A DNA stretch of 35,829 nucleotides from Clostridia bacterium (GCA_017469025.1 JAFUHD010000061.1:1-35829); one strand, 5' to 3'. Positions 25,790 to 34,067 are shown, numbered from the stretch's first letter. Program-made: numbers and translations. The notes: generated by a model from the sequence alone, not told the origin.

Positions 25790-26695
25790 ATGAATAAAAA
25801 AACATCTCTGGAAAAAGCGACATCAAGGAGCACGGCGATTGCGGCAACGATCTTTTTGTTTCCCGCGATTGCCATGATCATCATGTACATGATCTATCCG
25901 GTCATTGATACATTTGTGACAAGTGCATACCGCTGGAACGGCATTTCCACCGATAAGATTTTTATAGGCATGCAGAACTGGCAGGATCTGCTGAAAGATG
26001 CCTCTTTCTGGGCTGCTTTCCGGCATAACCTGGTCGTTATGGTCTTCTCGATTCTCCTGCAGATTCCCCTTGGCCTGCTGCTGGCGACTTTCCTCGATGC
26101 CGGCGGACGTAAATTCAATATTTTCAAGGTTATCTGGTTCTTCCCCTATCTGATGAGTTCTGTTGCCATTGCTTTCCTGTTCAATTACATTTTGGCGACC
26201 AATGGCGGCATTTTCTCTGAAATCGCCGGCTTCCTGGCCGGGAAGAAGGTTTATGTCGATCTTCTTGGCAAAAATCCATCAGCGCTTTTTGCCATTATTG
26301 GCGTTATGGCATGGCAGTTTACGCCGTTTTATATGGTGTACTTTATTGCAGGATATGCCAATATTTCGCCGTCACTTTATGAGGCTGCGATTATTGACGG
26401 TGCAACAAGACGCCAGTATCTGTTTAAAATTGCAATTCCACTTTTGGGACCGATTTTCAAGACGGCCTGTACCATGTCCATGATCGGCTCTCTTAAGTAC
26501 TTCGATATGATCTGGAATATGACGCAGGGTGGTCCCGCAGGCGGTACCGAACTCATGGCTACCTACATGTACAAGCTGTCCTTCCAGCGTTTCAACATGG
26601 GATATGGTTCCTGTGTGGCAGCCGGCATGTTCCTCCTGATCACGGTCATTGCACTCCTGTTCCAGAAAATCTTTGTGGTAAAGGAGGATTACTGA
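25790..26695 (+). CDS. CUT1 sugar ABC transporter permease (MalF/UgpA-type)
   Basis: 301 residues with six membrane helices. The cytoplasmic EAA loop that docks the ATPase reads EAAIIDGATRRQYLFKIAIP, near residue 205. The N-terminal stretch FLFPAIAMIIMYMIYPVIDT and GMQNWQDLL are typical of this subunit. The start at 25790 follows AAAGGAG; the frame is open upstream through the hairpin to 25727 but that is not coding. The second permease starts one base after the stop codon. No ATPase gene is in this operon, so a shared MsmK-type ATPase encoded elsewhere is expected. Confidence 0.92.
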   Translation: MNKKTSLEKATSRSTAIAATIFLFPAIAMIIMYMIYPVIDTFVTSAYRWNGISTDKIFIGMQNWQDLLKDASFWAAFRHNLVVMVFSILLQIPLGLLLATFLDAGGRKFNIFKVIWFFPYLMSSVAIAFLFNYILATNGGIFSEIAGFLAGKKVYVDLLGKNPSALFAIIGVMAWQFTPFYMVYFIAGYANISPSLYEAAIIDGATRRQYLFKIAIPLLGPIFKTACTMSMIGSLKYFDMIWNMTQGGPAGGTELMATYMYKLSFQRFNMGYGSCVAAGMFLLITVIALLFQKIFVVKEDY

Positions 26696-26696
26696 G

Positions 26697-27554
26697 ATGG
26701 CAAACAATACGAGTATGGATAAAGCCAAGGTCAAAAGCCGTATTGTCTGGACGATCGTTTTCATCCTTGCGCTTTTCTGGGTAGCCGTTACGCTCATCCC
26801 GTTCCTCTTCATGATCATAAACTCGTTCCGTAAGCAGTTTGACATGCTTTCCCAGGGCGTTTTCCATTTCCCGAAGCCCTGGTACTTTGACAACTATCCA
26901 CACATTGTACAGAATGGTTTCTTTGGATACTTTGGCCGTTCTGTTCTGATCGTCGGTCTGTCGCTTGTCGTCATGCTGATCTTTGCGTCCTTTGCAGCTT
27001 ATCCGCTTTCACGGATGAAGTTCAAGGCACGCAACCTTATCTATGCCGGCATCGTTGCCATGATGTCCATCCCGATGCATGTCACCCTGATTCCGATTTT
27101 CAAGATGACGACCAATATGGGCCTATATGACAATCTGTTTGCCCTTCTGGGACCCTATGTGGCGTTTGCCCTGCCCATGTCCGTCTTCATTCTGACCGGA
27201 TTCATGATGACCATTCCAAAGGAAGTGGAAGAATCTGCGGAGATTGACGGCTGTAACAAGTACAACAACTTCTTCCAGATTATTCTGCCGCTCTCAAAGT
27301 CCGGTCTTTCCACGCTGGCCATTTATAATGGCGTTTCGATGTGGAATGAATTTGCATTTGCAAATACGCTTCTGCAGAGTTCTTCCCAGAAGACACTGCC
27401 GCTGGCACTGGGCCAGTTCAAAGGCGAGCATTCACTTGACATGCCGATGATTCTGGCGGTTCTGGTTCTTTCTGCACTGCCGATGATCATCCTGTTCATT
27501 ATTTTCCAGGACAAACTGGTCAAGGGCATGATGGCCGGCGCTGTCAAAGGTTAA
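26697..27554 (+). CDS. CUT1 sugar ABC transporter permease (MalG/UgpE-type)
   Basis: 285 residues, six membrane helices, EAA loop ESAEIDGCNKYNNFFQIILP and family blocks INSFRKQFDMLSQG and AAYPLSRMKFKARN. It is translationally coupled to the preceding permease and preceded by AAAGGAGG at the end of that gene. Together they form the heterodimeric channel for the sugar bound by the 24388-25719 protein. A hairpin and then GH120 copy B follow on the same strand, so import and hydrolysis are likely transcribed together. Confidence 0.92.
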   Translation: MANNTSMDKAKVKSRIVWTIVFILALFWVAVTLIPFLFMIINSFRKQFDMLSQGVFHFPKPWYFDNYPHIVQNGFFGYFGRSVLIVGLSLVVMLIFASFAAYPLSRMKFKARNLIYAGIVAMMSIPMHVTLIPIFKMTTNMGLYDNLFALLGPYVAFALPMSVFILTGFMMTIPKEVEESAEIDGCNKYNNFFQIILPLSKSGLSTLAIYNGVSMWNEFAFANTLLQSSSQKTLPLALGQFKGEHSLDMPMILAVLVLSALPMIILFIIFQDKLVKGMMAGAVKG

Positions 27555-27560
27555 CTGCAT

Positions 27561-27586
27561 GTTGTCTGCTCTTTTGGGCAGACAAC
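27561..27586 (+). other. Intercistronic hairpin before GH120 copy B
   Basis: GTTGTCTGC / GCAGACAAC with an eight-base loop, followed by TGTTTTAT. It lies between the permease stop codon and the GH120 ribosome binding site and could act as a weak terminator or processing site. Confidence 0.6.
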
Positions 27587-27616
27587 TGTTTTATCAGGAG
27601 AAATGAGGGACTTCAT

Positions 27617-29638
27617 ATGATTTATTATGTAGACGCACATGCGAAGCGCAGCGGAAATGGCGAAAAGGCATATCCTTTTAAGTGGATACAGGAAGCAGCT
27701 AATGTTGCGCAGCCGGGTGATACCGTACTGGTTGCCCCTGGCATTTACCGGGAATATGTGGATCCGAAGCATGCCGGCACTGAAAATGCACGGATTGAAT
27801 ACCGTTCAACCGAAAAAGGTGCAGCAGTCATCACGGGTGCAGAAATCATCAGGGACTGGCAGAAGGTTGAAGGGAATACCTATTCGGTCCGCATTAAAAA
27901 CGGTATCTTTGGCACGTATAACCCGTATACAACCCGCGTTGAGGGCGACTGGTATATCGCCCATTACATCGCGCACACCGGTGAGGTTTATCTGAACGGC
28001 AAGTCGCTGTATGAGGTGACAATCATTGACAAGGTCCTGAATCCTGAACCCTATGTAAAATCCTGGGATCCGGAATTCTCCGTATATACCTGGTATACGG
28101 AACAGGATGAGGCAGCCAATGAAACCATTATTTATGCCAACTTCCAGGGCGCGGATCCGAATAAGGAAACGGTGGAAATCAATGTGCGTCGTAACTGCTT
28201 CTATCCGTCCAGGGAAGGCGTCGGGTTTATTACACTTTCGGGCTTTACTGTCTGCAAGGCGGCTACGCAGTGGGCACCTCCGACCGCATATCAGGAGGGC
28301 ATGATTGGTCCGCACTGGTCCAAAGGCTGGATTATCGAGGACTGCGAGGTTTCCGATTCAAAGTGCTCCGGTATTTCGCTTGGCAAATATCTGCAGCCTG
28401 AGAATGACAACCGCTGGCTGTTCCACAAGCTGAAGCATGGCACACAGACAGAGCGTGATTGTATTATCCAGGCACAGCGTGAGGGATGGACAAAGGAGAA
28501 CATCGGTTCACACATTATCCGCCGCTGCAACATTCATGACTGCGGTCAGACGGGCATTGTCGGACATCTTGGCGGGGTCTTCTCCATCATCGAAGATAAC
28601 CATATTCACCATATCAACAACAAGCAGAACCTGGCCGGTGCCGAAATCGGCGGCATCAAGATGCATGCGGCGATAGACGTCATTTACCGCCGCAATCATA
28701 TTCATCACTGCACACGCGGTTTGTGGCTTGACTGGCAGGCCCAGGGAACCCGTGTGACACAGAATCTGTTCCATGACAATACGCTGCCGGATGACAGAAA
28801 TGCCAATCCTGGCTGTGCAGACGGCCTGGGTGAGGATATCTTTATCGAGGTCAGCCATGGCCCGACACTGGTTGACAACAATATTCTGCTTTCAGATCAT
28901 GCGCTGAAGCTGCCGACGCAGGGTGTGGCACTGGTTCATAACCTGATTGCGGGTTCATTTACGGCTGTCGGTCTTGGTGTTGACAACGGATCCGGAAAGA
29001 TCCCCTGCCCGCGCTACACGCCGTATCACATGCCGCACCGGACTGAGATTGCAGGCTTTATGACCATTCTCCATGGCGATATGCGGTTCTATAACAACAT
29101 CTTCATTCAGCGGGATATCCGGCCGGGGATGATGTCTATCTTTGAAAGCATGAAGGAGTCCCCATGGAGCGATGGAAATCCTTATGTCGGCACCTTCAAA
29201 TATGAAGGATATCCGGACTGGGATGCCTATCTGGCCATGTTCGAGGGCTACTGCGGCATGGGCGCTATGGGCGACCGTGACAAGTATTATTACAAACTGC
29301 CGGTATGGGCAGCGGGCAATGTCTACTTCGGCGGAGCAAAGCCCATGAGCTCGGAAAAGGATGCGAAAGTAGATGCCGATCTTGCGGTAAAGATTGAGCT
29401 GTCCGAGCAAGATGGTCACACTTATCTGAAAACGAATCTTGGAGAATGTGTGACTGCAGGGGTACAGGGCATTATTTCGACGGAAACACTGGGAGAGGCA
29501 TTTGAACCCGAGGAAAAATTCGAGAATCCGGATGGCTCACCCATCGTTTTTGATGAGGATTACTTTGGACAGCACCGTGATGTCTGTCCGCTGGCTGGAC
29601 CGTTTGCAGTTCTCTCCGGAGAAATTGAGGTTTACTGA
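27617..29638 (+). CDS. GH120-type beta-xylosidase, right-handed beta-helix (copy B)
   Basis: 673 residues, no signal peptide, alignable with copy A over its whole length (same GPHWSKGWIIEDCE, IGSHI-RRC-IHDC-QTGIVG and FENPDGS blocks). Catalytic residues: nucleophile Asp372 in LWLDWQAQGTR and acid/base Glu411 in DIFIEVSHGP. The loop between them is longer than in characterised GH120 enzymes as I recall them. It should act on oligosaccharides brought in by the CUT1 importer just upstream, with which it shares strand and probably transcript. Having two diverged copies may mean different linkages or side-chain preferences. A strong terminator follows directly. Confidence 0.83.
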   Translation: MIYYVDAHAKRSGNGEKAYPFKWIQEAANVAQPGDTVLVAPGIYREYVDPKHAGTENARIEYRSTEKGAAVITGAEIIRDWQKVEGNTYSVRIKNGIFGTYNPYTTRVEGDWYIAHYIAHTGEVYLNGKSLYEVTIIDKVLNPEPYVKSWDPEFSVYTWYTEQDEAANETIIYANFQGADPNKETVEINVRRNCFYPSREGVGFITLSGFTVCKAATQWAPPTAYQEGMIGPHWSKGWIIEDCEVSDSKCSGISLGKYLQPENDNRWLFHKLKHGTQTERDCIIQAQREGWTKENIGSHIIRRCNIHDCGQTGIVGHLGGVFSIIEDNHIHHINNKQNLAGAEIGGIKMHAAIDVIYRRNHIHHCTRGLWLDWQAQGTRVTQNLFHDNTLPDDRNANPGCADGLGEDIFIEVSHGPTLVDNNILLSDHALKLPTQGVALVHNLIAGSFTAVGLGVDNGSGKIPCPRYTPYHMPHRTEIAGFMTILHGDMRFYNNIFIQRDIRPGMMSIFESMKESPWSDGNPYVGTFKYEGYPDWDAYLAMFEGYCGMGAMGDRDKYYYKLPVWAAGNVYFGGAKPMSSEKDAKVDADLAVKIELSEQDGHTYLKTNLGECVTAGVQGIISTETLGEAFEPEEKFENPDGSPIVFDEDYFGQHRDVCPLAGPFAVLSGEIEVY

Positions 29639-29644
29639 TCAGGC

Positions 29645-29675
29645 AAAAAAAGCCGGGCAATGCCCGGCTTTTTTT
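29645..29675 (+). terminator. Terminator of the CUT1-GH120 operon
   Basis: A perfect hairpin, AAAAAAGCCGGGC / GCCCGGCTTTTTT around a three-base loop, with a seven-T tail. Confidence 0.93.
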
Positions 29676-29762
29676 ATTGGTAATTTGAAAAAATATTATA
29701 CAAATTGTGACATGATTTGCGAAGAATGCCTTTAAACACGGCAGAAGATTTCAAGACGGGCA

Positions 29763-29791
29763 TTGTTGTGAAAAGGGTCTCGTGATATACT
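29763..29791 (+). promoter_or_regulatory. Promoter for the unknown gene at 29823
   Basis: TTGTTG (29763-29768), 17 bases, TATACT (29786-29791) preceded by TGA (extended -10). Confidence 0.45.
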
Positions 29792-29822
29792 TTGGATAAT
29801 CATCCCAGGGAGGGTACGTCAT

Positions 29823-30377
29823 ATGACGGAAATTGAAAAAATAGCCTATACGAAAGGATTTATCGACAAGCTGGCAGACGGCATTGATCCACTTACCGGT
29901 GAGGCAGTGCCGGACGGTGAACTTGTCCGCAATCCGCGTATTTCAAAATGCTTTTCCTATGTTTCAGATATTCTGCGCAGGATCATTGAAAACGGAGGGC
30001 TGCAGACAAAAGACCATTCTCTGCCGTTTTATCCGGGTTCTCTTGACAGGTTTTCGTATTCTGCAGAACCGATATCCGTGACTGAACTGGCAAAAAAGAT
30101 CAGCGCACACAAGCAGGATCTTCGAATGGAAAATCTCAATGTTCAGAAAATCCAGACGTATCTTGTGCAGAATGGTTATCTTGAGATTGTCCCAGGCGAA
30201 GAAAAGACATCGAAGAAGCGGGTCACCGAACTTGGCAGGACAATCGGTCTGATGGAGGAAATTCGGAGCTATACCAATGCATCATATACGGTGATTCTCT
30301 ATTCCATCACAGCGCAGCAGTTTGTGATTCGGCATATGATGGAGATACTGGCGGTTCAGATCAAAAGAAAGGGATGA
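29823..30377 (+). CDS. Conserved-looking protein of unknown function, possible winged helix
   Basis: 184 residues from ATG 29823, preceded by CCAGGGAGGG. The N-terminal third is helical with a distinctive block, GIDPLTGEAVPDGELVRNPR, then FSYVSDILRRIIENGG. The middle (about 85-140) has the rhythm of a winged-helix domain: ISVTELAKKIS, VQKIQTYLVQNGYLEIV, then a charged wing and KRVTELGRTIGL. It could be a DNA-binding or adaptor protein; I cannot name a family with confidence. It stands alone between its own promoter and the convergent metYA operon. Confidence 0.7.
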   Translation: MTEIEKIAYTKGFIDKLADGIDPLTGEAVPDGELVRNPRISKCFSYVSDILRRIIENGGLQTKDHSLPFYPGSLDRFSYSAEPISVTELAKKISAHKQDLRMENLNVQKIQTYLVQNGYLEIVPGEEKTSKKRVTELGRTIGLMEEIRSYTNASYTVILYSITAQQFVIRHMMEILAVQIKRKG

Positions 30378-30399
30378 CACGGCAGACCGTTATGATCTG

Positions 30400-30477
30400 C
30401 CCTGATGCGGACCGTCAGTCAGTACAAAACACCGGACCGGCTGATTCAGCCGGTCCGGTGTTGAAAGCGCATCAGGG
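30400..30477. terminator. Nested terminator between convergent transcripts
   Basis: The inner hairpin AACACCGGACCGGCTG / CAGCCGGTCCGGTGTT (30428-30462) is a perfect 16-base stem with loop ATT, followed by TTTT on the minus strand. It is enclosed by a second perfect 10-base repeat, CCCTGATGCG (30400-30409) with CGCATCAGGG (30468-30477), which overlaps the metA stop codon. Confidence 0.8.
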
Positions 30478-31410
30478 TTCATCTTCCTGCTGGGAAGGAA
30501 TGAGATCCAGATCATATGGTGTAGTCTGATAGACGAAATAATTGAGCCAGTTGCAGAAAAGCAGATTGGCATGTGCACGCCATGTGACGCAGGGACGCTT
30601 GGCGGGATCATCATCCGGATAGTAGTTTTCCGGTACGGAGATCGGTTTATTCTGGGCGACATCCCGAAGATATTCCTGTTCAAGCGTATCTGCATCGTAT
30701 TCTGAATGCCCCATGACAAAGAACTGTTTGTGATGCTTGGCATAGGCAGCATAGACGCCGGCCTTTTCAGAGGAGGCAAGCACACGCAGTTCCGGTACTG
30801 CTTCAATATCTTCACGGGATACGGTGGTGTGCCGTGAATGCGGTGCATAGAACACATCATCAAAGCCGCGGAACAGAATGCTCTGTTTGTAGTCAACCGT
30901 ATGCGGATAGACACCGAACAGCTTTTCCGGAAGCGGCTTTTTTTGAATGCCGAATTTGTGGTACAGTGCTGCCTGGGCGCCCCAGCAGATATGGAATGTA
31001 CTGTGAACGTGGCTTTCCGTCCAGTCCATGATGTCTGTCAGCTCATTCCAGTAATCTACTGCTTCAAAGGACAGATGCTCAACGGGTGCACCTGTGATGA
31101 TACAGCCGTCAAAATTGCGGTGTCTTATCTCAGAAAACCGCTTGTAGAATGCACTGAGATGTTCCATGGGTGTGTTGCTGGGCACATGACTTTCCGGTGC
31201 GACAAGTTCAAGCCGGATTTGAAGCGGTGTATTTCCAAGAAGACGTGAAAACTGTGTTTCCGTCTGTATTTTTTTTGGCATCAGGTTGACCAGAAGGATT
31301 TCAAGCGGCCGGATGTCCTGTGTACAGGCACGCTGGTGCTGCATAACGAATATATTTTCTTCATGCAGCGTTTCGATGGCTGGAAGGTGATCCGGAATAC
31401 AGATAGGCAT
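30472..31410 (-). CDS. metA: Homoserine O-acetyltransferase, MetA type
   Basis: 312 residues, full-length MetA fold (class I glutamine amidotransferase-like). It acylates homoserine, the first committed step of methionine synthesis. Catalytic residues fall at the canonical numbers: Cys142 in HICWGAQA, His235 and Glu237 in MGHSEYDADT. Position 111 is Glu (TGAPVEHL), where the E. coli succinyl-specific enzyme has Gly. Work on MetA specificity showed Glu111 goes with acetyl-CoA, so this is an acetyltransferase although databases often call it succinyltransferase. This agrees with the O-acetylhomoserine sulfhydrylase encoded just upstream, eight bases before the start. The terminator overlaps its last codons. 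Confidence 0.95.
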   Translation of the reverse strand: MPICIPDHLPAIETLHEENIFVMQHQRACTQDIRPLEILLVNLMPKKIQTETQFSRLLGNTPLQIRLELVAPESHVPSNTPMEHLSAFYKRFSEIRHRNFDGCIITGAPVEHLSFEAVDYWNELTDIMDWTESHVHSTFHICWGAQAALYHKFGIQKKPLPEKLFGVYPHTVDYKQSILFRGFDDVFYAPHSRHTTVSREDIEAVPELRVLASSEKAGVYAAYAKHHKQFFVMGHSEYDADTLEQEYLRDVAQNKPISVPENYYPDDDPAKRPCVTWRAHANLLFCNWLNYFVYQTTPYDLDLIPSQQEDEP

Positions 31411-31418
31411 GCGTCACC

Positions 31419-32699
31419 TCACTGGGGCAGCTGATCGAGCGCCTGTGCGACATCGGCGATCAGGTCATCCGTATCCTCAAGACCGCAGCTGATGCGGATG
31501 AGACCGGCAGGAACGCCGGCCGCCCTCAGCTGTTCGTCATTCATCTGACGGTGTGTGCTGGTAGCCGGGTTGAGACAGCAGGTTCTGGCGTCTGCCACAT
31601 GCGTTTCAATGGCGGCCAGTTTCAGGGAACGCATGAATATGGAGGCTGCTTCACGTCCGCCTCGAAGTTCGAAGCTGACAACGCCGCAGGACCCGTTTGG
31701 CAGATATTTCAGGGCACGGGCGTGATATGGATCTGTGGGTAGTCCACAGTAGCTGACGCTGGCAACCTTCGGGTGAGCTGACAGGAATTCTGCCATAGCC
31801 TGTCCGTTTTTGCAGTGCTGCGCCATCCGGACATGGAGACTTTCAAGACCGAGATTCAAATAGAAGGCGTTCTGCGGTGACTGCATGGAACCGAAATCAC
31901 GCATGAGCTGGGCAGTACATTTGGTAATGAAAGCACCGGCATTCCCGAAACGCTCGGCATAGGTGATGCCGTGGTAGCTTTCATCCGGCTGACAGAGGCC
32001 TGGGAACCGGTCTGCATGTGCCATCCAGTCGAACCGGCCGCTGTCTACAATCGCACCGCCGAGCGAGGCCCCATGACCGTCCATGTATTTTGTTGTGGAA
32101 TGCGTTACAATGTCTGCCCCATACTCAAACGGTCGGCAGTTGACCGGTGTGGCAAACGTGTTGTCGACAATCAGCGGAACACCATGACGATGCGCAGCTG
32201 CGGCAAACTGTTCAATATCGAGAACAGTCAGTGCCGGATTGGCAATGGTTTCGCCGAATACCGCTTTGGTATTTGAACGAAATGCAGCATCCAGGTCAGC
32301 GTCAGAGACATCCGGAGAGACAAAGGTTACGTCGATGCCCATCCGCTTCATGGTAACTGAAATCAGATTATAGGTGCCGCCGTAGATGCTGGATTCCGCG
32401 ACAATGTGGTCACCGGCACTGCACAGATTGAACAGGGCAAAAAAGTTCGCCGCCTGGCCTGAACTGGTCAGCATGGCTGCTGTTCCGCCCTCAAGTGCAC
32501 AGATTTTTGCGGCAACAAGATCGCATGTCGGATTCTGCAGCCGGGAATAGAAATAGCCGTTTGCTTCGAGATCAAACAGTTTTCCCATGTCTTCACTGGT
32601 CTCATATTTGAATGTGGTGGACTGGATAATGGGAATCTGCCTGGGCTCTCCGTTTCCCGGGGTATAACCGCCCTGAACACAAGTCGTAGAAAGATGCAT
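31419..32699 (-). CDS. metY: O-acetylhomoserine sulfhydrylase (aminocarboxypropyltransferase)
   Basis: 426 residues, a Cys/Met-metabolism PLP enzyme that makes homocysteine from O-acetylhomoserine and sulfide. The PLP lysine is Lys204 in THSTTKYMDGHGA. Other family blocks: IPIIQSTTFKYETSEDMGKLF, FYSRLQNPTCD, VAESSIYGGTYNL and HVADARTCCLNPATSTHRQM, where a cysteine pair replaces more usual residues. Length and the GHGxSLGG block fit MetY rather than cystathionine gamma-synthase. Start 32699 follows AAGGAGG. It is the first gene of a two-gene operon with metA. The upstream leader shows no recognisable SAM riboswitch or T-box. Confidence 0.94.
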   Translation of the reverse strand: MHLSTTCVQGGYTPGNGEPRQIPIIQSTTFKYETSEDMGKLFDLEANGYFYSRLQNPTCDLVAAKICALEGGTAAMLTSSGQAANFFALFNLCSAGDHIVAESSIYGGTYNLISVTMKRMGIDVTFVSPDVSDADLDAAFRSNTKAVFGETIANPALTVLDIEQFAAAAHRHGVPLIVDNTFATPVNCRPFEYGADIVTHSTTKYMDGHGASLGGAIVDSGRFDWMAHADRFPGLCQPDESYHGITYAERFGNAGAFITKCTAQLMRDFGSMQSPQNAFYLNLGLESLHVRMAQHCKNGQAMAEFLSAHPKVASVSYCGLPTDPYHARALKYLPNGSCGVVSFELRGGREAASIFMRSLKLAAIETHVADARTCCLNPATSTHRQMNDEQLRAAGVPAGLIRISCGLEDTDDLIADVAQALDQLPQ

Positions 32700-32820
32700 A
32701 ATGGAGCCTCCTTAATATGTTGGACCGGCACATCGTGCGGGTTATGTGATGCTGGAAGATCCGGATTGGTGACTGAACGGGATTTATCAGGCGCAAAACG
32801 GTCTCAAAGTTTTCCCGTGC

Positions 32821-32849
32821 AGTATAGCATCAATTGAGGACACTGAAAA
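32821..32849 (-). promoter_or_regulatory. Promoter of the metY-metA operon
   Basis: On the minus strand TTTTCA (32844-32849), 17 bases, TATACT (32821-32826) preceded by TGC as an extended -10. The resulting leader is about 115 bases with no recognised riboswitch. Confidence 0.5.
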
Positions 32850-33030
32850 GTGTGAAATTCTGCATTCTGCCATAGGAAATTCCTTTCTAATTGGATTCTT
32901 ACGAGTAAATAAAGCTTCCGGCATTGATCTTGCAGCATGATTTTGCCGGAAATGCAGCCGGGAAAGACTTCCGGACAGCACCGGAGAAAGACTGACATCC
33001 AAAACCGGATGAAAGGCCTGAATAAAAAAT

Positions 33031-33070
33031 AACCGGACAAAAATGAAAGAAACCGGACAAATCTGAAAGT
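33031..33070 (+). repeat. Two 20-base tandem repeats upstream of the small basic gene
   Basis: AACCGGACAAAAATGAAAGA (33031-33050) is followed directly by AACCGGACAAATCTGAAAGT (33051-33070), identical at 17 of 20 positions. A degenerate relative, AACCGGATGAAAGG, lies at 33003-33016. The repeats sit just before an extended -10 (TGATATTCT, 33088-33096), so they may be activator sites. Confidence 0.6.
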
Positions 33071-33146
33071 TTTTCCGGAAGGAAAATGATATTCTTTGTC
33101 TGCCAGGCGGGAAGATACCTGCCGGACATGAAAGGACTGATGATAA

Positions 33147-33320
33147 ATGAATATCGTAACATTTCTTCCGAAGATGAACGTGATGATGGCCGAGGATGCC
33201 AATACGCCTGCGCTGAGGAACATCCGCAATCATGAAAAGACCATCCGCACTGCATCCAAGCGTAAGCGCACGAGTGGTCTGTGGAACCGCAATTTTGAGC
33301 GCATGTACGCCCAGCGTTAA
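33147..33320 (+). CDS. Small basic protein, 57 residues, unknown function
   Basis: An ATG at 33147 with AAAGGA eleven bases upstream opens a 57-codon frame ending in TAA at 33318. The N-terminal 20 residues are neutral (MNIVTFLPKMNVMMAEDANT). The rest is strongly basic, including NHEKTIRTASKRKRTSGLWN and ending RNFERMYAQR, suggesting contact with nucleic acid or the ribosome. A terminator 50 bases downstream and a promoter with tandem repeats upstream frame it as its own transcription unit. I do not recognise a family. Open frames on the opposite strand here lack signals. Confidence 0.6.
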   Translation: MNIVTFLPKMNVMMAEDANTPALRNIRNHEKTIRTASKRKRTSGLWNRNFERMYAQR

Positions 33321-33369
33321 TGCTTCTCTTCGCTGAAATTTGTATAAAATGCCGGCTATGCCGGACGAC

Positions 33370-33394
33370 ACCCTGCAATGCTGCAGGGTTTTTT
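33370..33394 (+). terminator. Terminator of the small basic gene
   Basis: ACCCTGCA / TGCAGGGT stem with loop ATGC, followed by TTTTT. Confidence 0.85.
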
Positions 33395-33929
33395 GTGTTT
33401 TAGAAGCACACATGAAGAAGCCAGATCAGAATCTGATCTGACATACGAAAATCAGCACTCAGACAGGCACACCGTCCGGTTCTGCCTGCCGTGAGGACAG
33501 CAGCGAAAAGTATGGTTGGGCAAGCTGTGTTACCGGCTGATATCGCATTGGCGCTGTTTCCATGGCAGCAGCAAAGCCGGACCAGGGTTGACCATGGACC
33601 CTGTGCGTTGGAGCGGCATTGTCTGCCTCTGCCGTTTTACAAAATGGGACAGTACACAGAGCCTTTTCCAATGGTGTAAGGGATGGCCCAGCATTTCATG
33701 CTGGTTTGTCAAATCATGACAACTGCGATTGATACGTTGCCGAAAGCACGACTATGTCATTAAGGAAGAAAACGGCGCAATGCCTGCATGCTTAACAGAT
33801 GGTGCCGGCTCAGAAAAACAGCGCATACGGTGACCCGGCAGAGAATTTGTACTGAACTTTAAAGTGTTTCGTTTTCTGAATGAAAGGCATGAAGTAAAAC
33901 GCAGCAGTCAAAGGTCGTCAGAAAGGCTG
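33395..33929. other. Non-coding stretch with two inverted repeats
   Basis: About 535 bases without a supported gene. It contains a near-continuous palindrome, CAGATCAGA-A-TCTGATCTG (33422-33440), and a hairpin, CCAGCAT-TTC-ATGCTGG (33688-33704), followed by TTTG. Short open frames on both strands lack ribosome binding sites. It may be decayed coding sequence, but no family was recognised. Confidence 0.4.
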
Positions 33930-33958
33930 TTGAAATGGAGTGCATTTGCTGATAGAAT
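33930..33958 (+). promoter_or_regulatory. Promoter of the amidohydrolase-alpha-galactosidase unit
   Basis: TTGAAA (33930-33935), exactly 17 bases, TAGAAT (33953-33958) preceded by TGA. Each box matches consensus at five of six positions. Confidence 0.6.
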
Positions 33959-34067
33959 GACTTTCAGATATGAAGGCGTATGCAGATCAGGAAAGCGTAC
34001 GGACGGACATGCCGGGGCAGATCTGCGGCGGCGCCGGGATAACTAACTATTTTCTGGAGGAAAACCA

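Noticed and set aside
22017-29638. Inversion switch driven by recombination between the two inverted GH120 copies
   Set aside because: The copies are clearly diverged at the protein level, so long identical DNA tracts for recombination are unlikely; no short perfect inverted repeats were seen at the segment ends.
32700-32820. Possible SAM riboswitch upstream of metY
   Set aside because: None of the conserved S-box core strings or a T-box sequence could be found in the leader on the minus strand.
33459-33719. Several 60-70 codon frames on both strands in the gene-poor stretch
   Set aside because: No ribosome binding sites, mutually overlapping, no recognisable motif.
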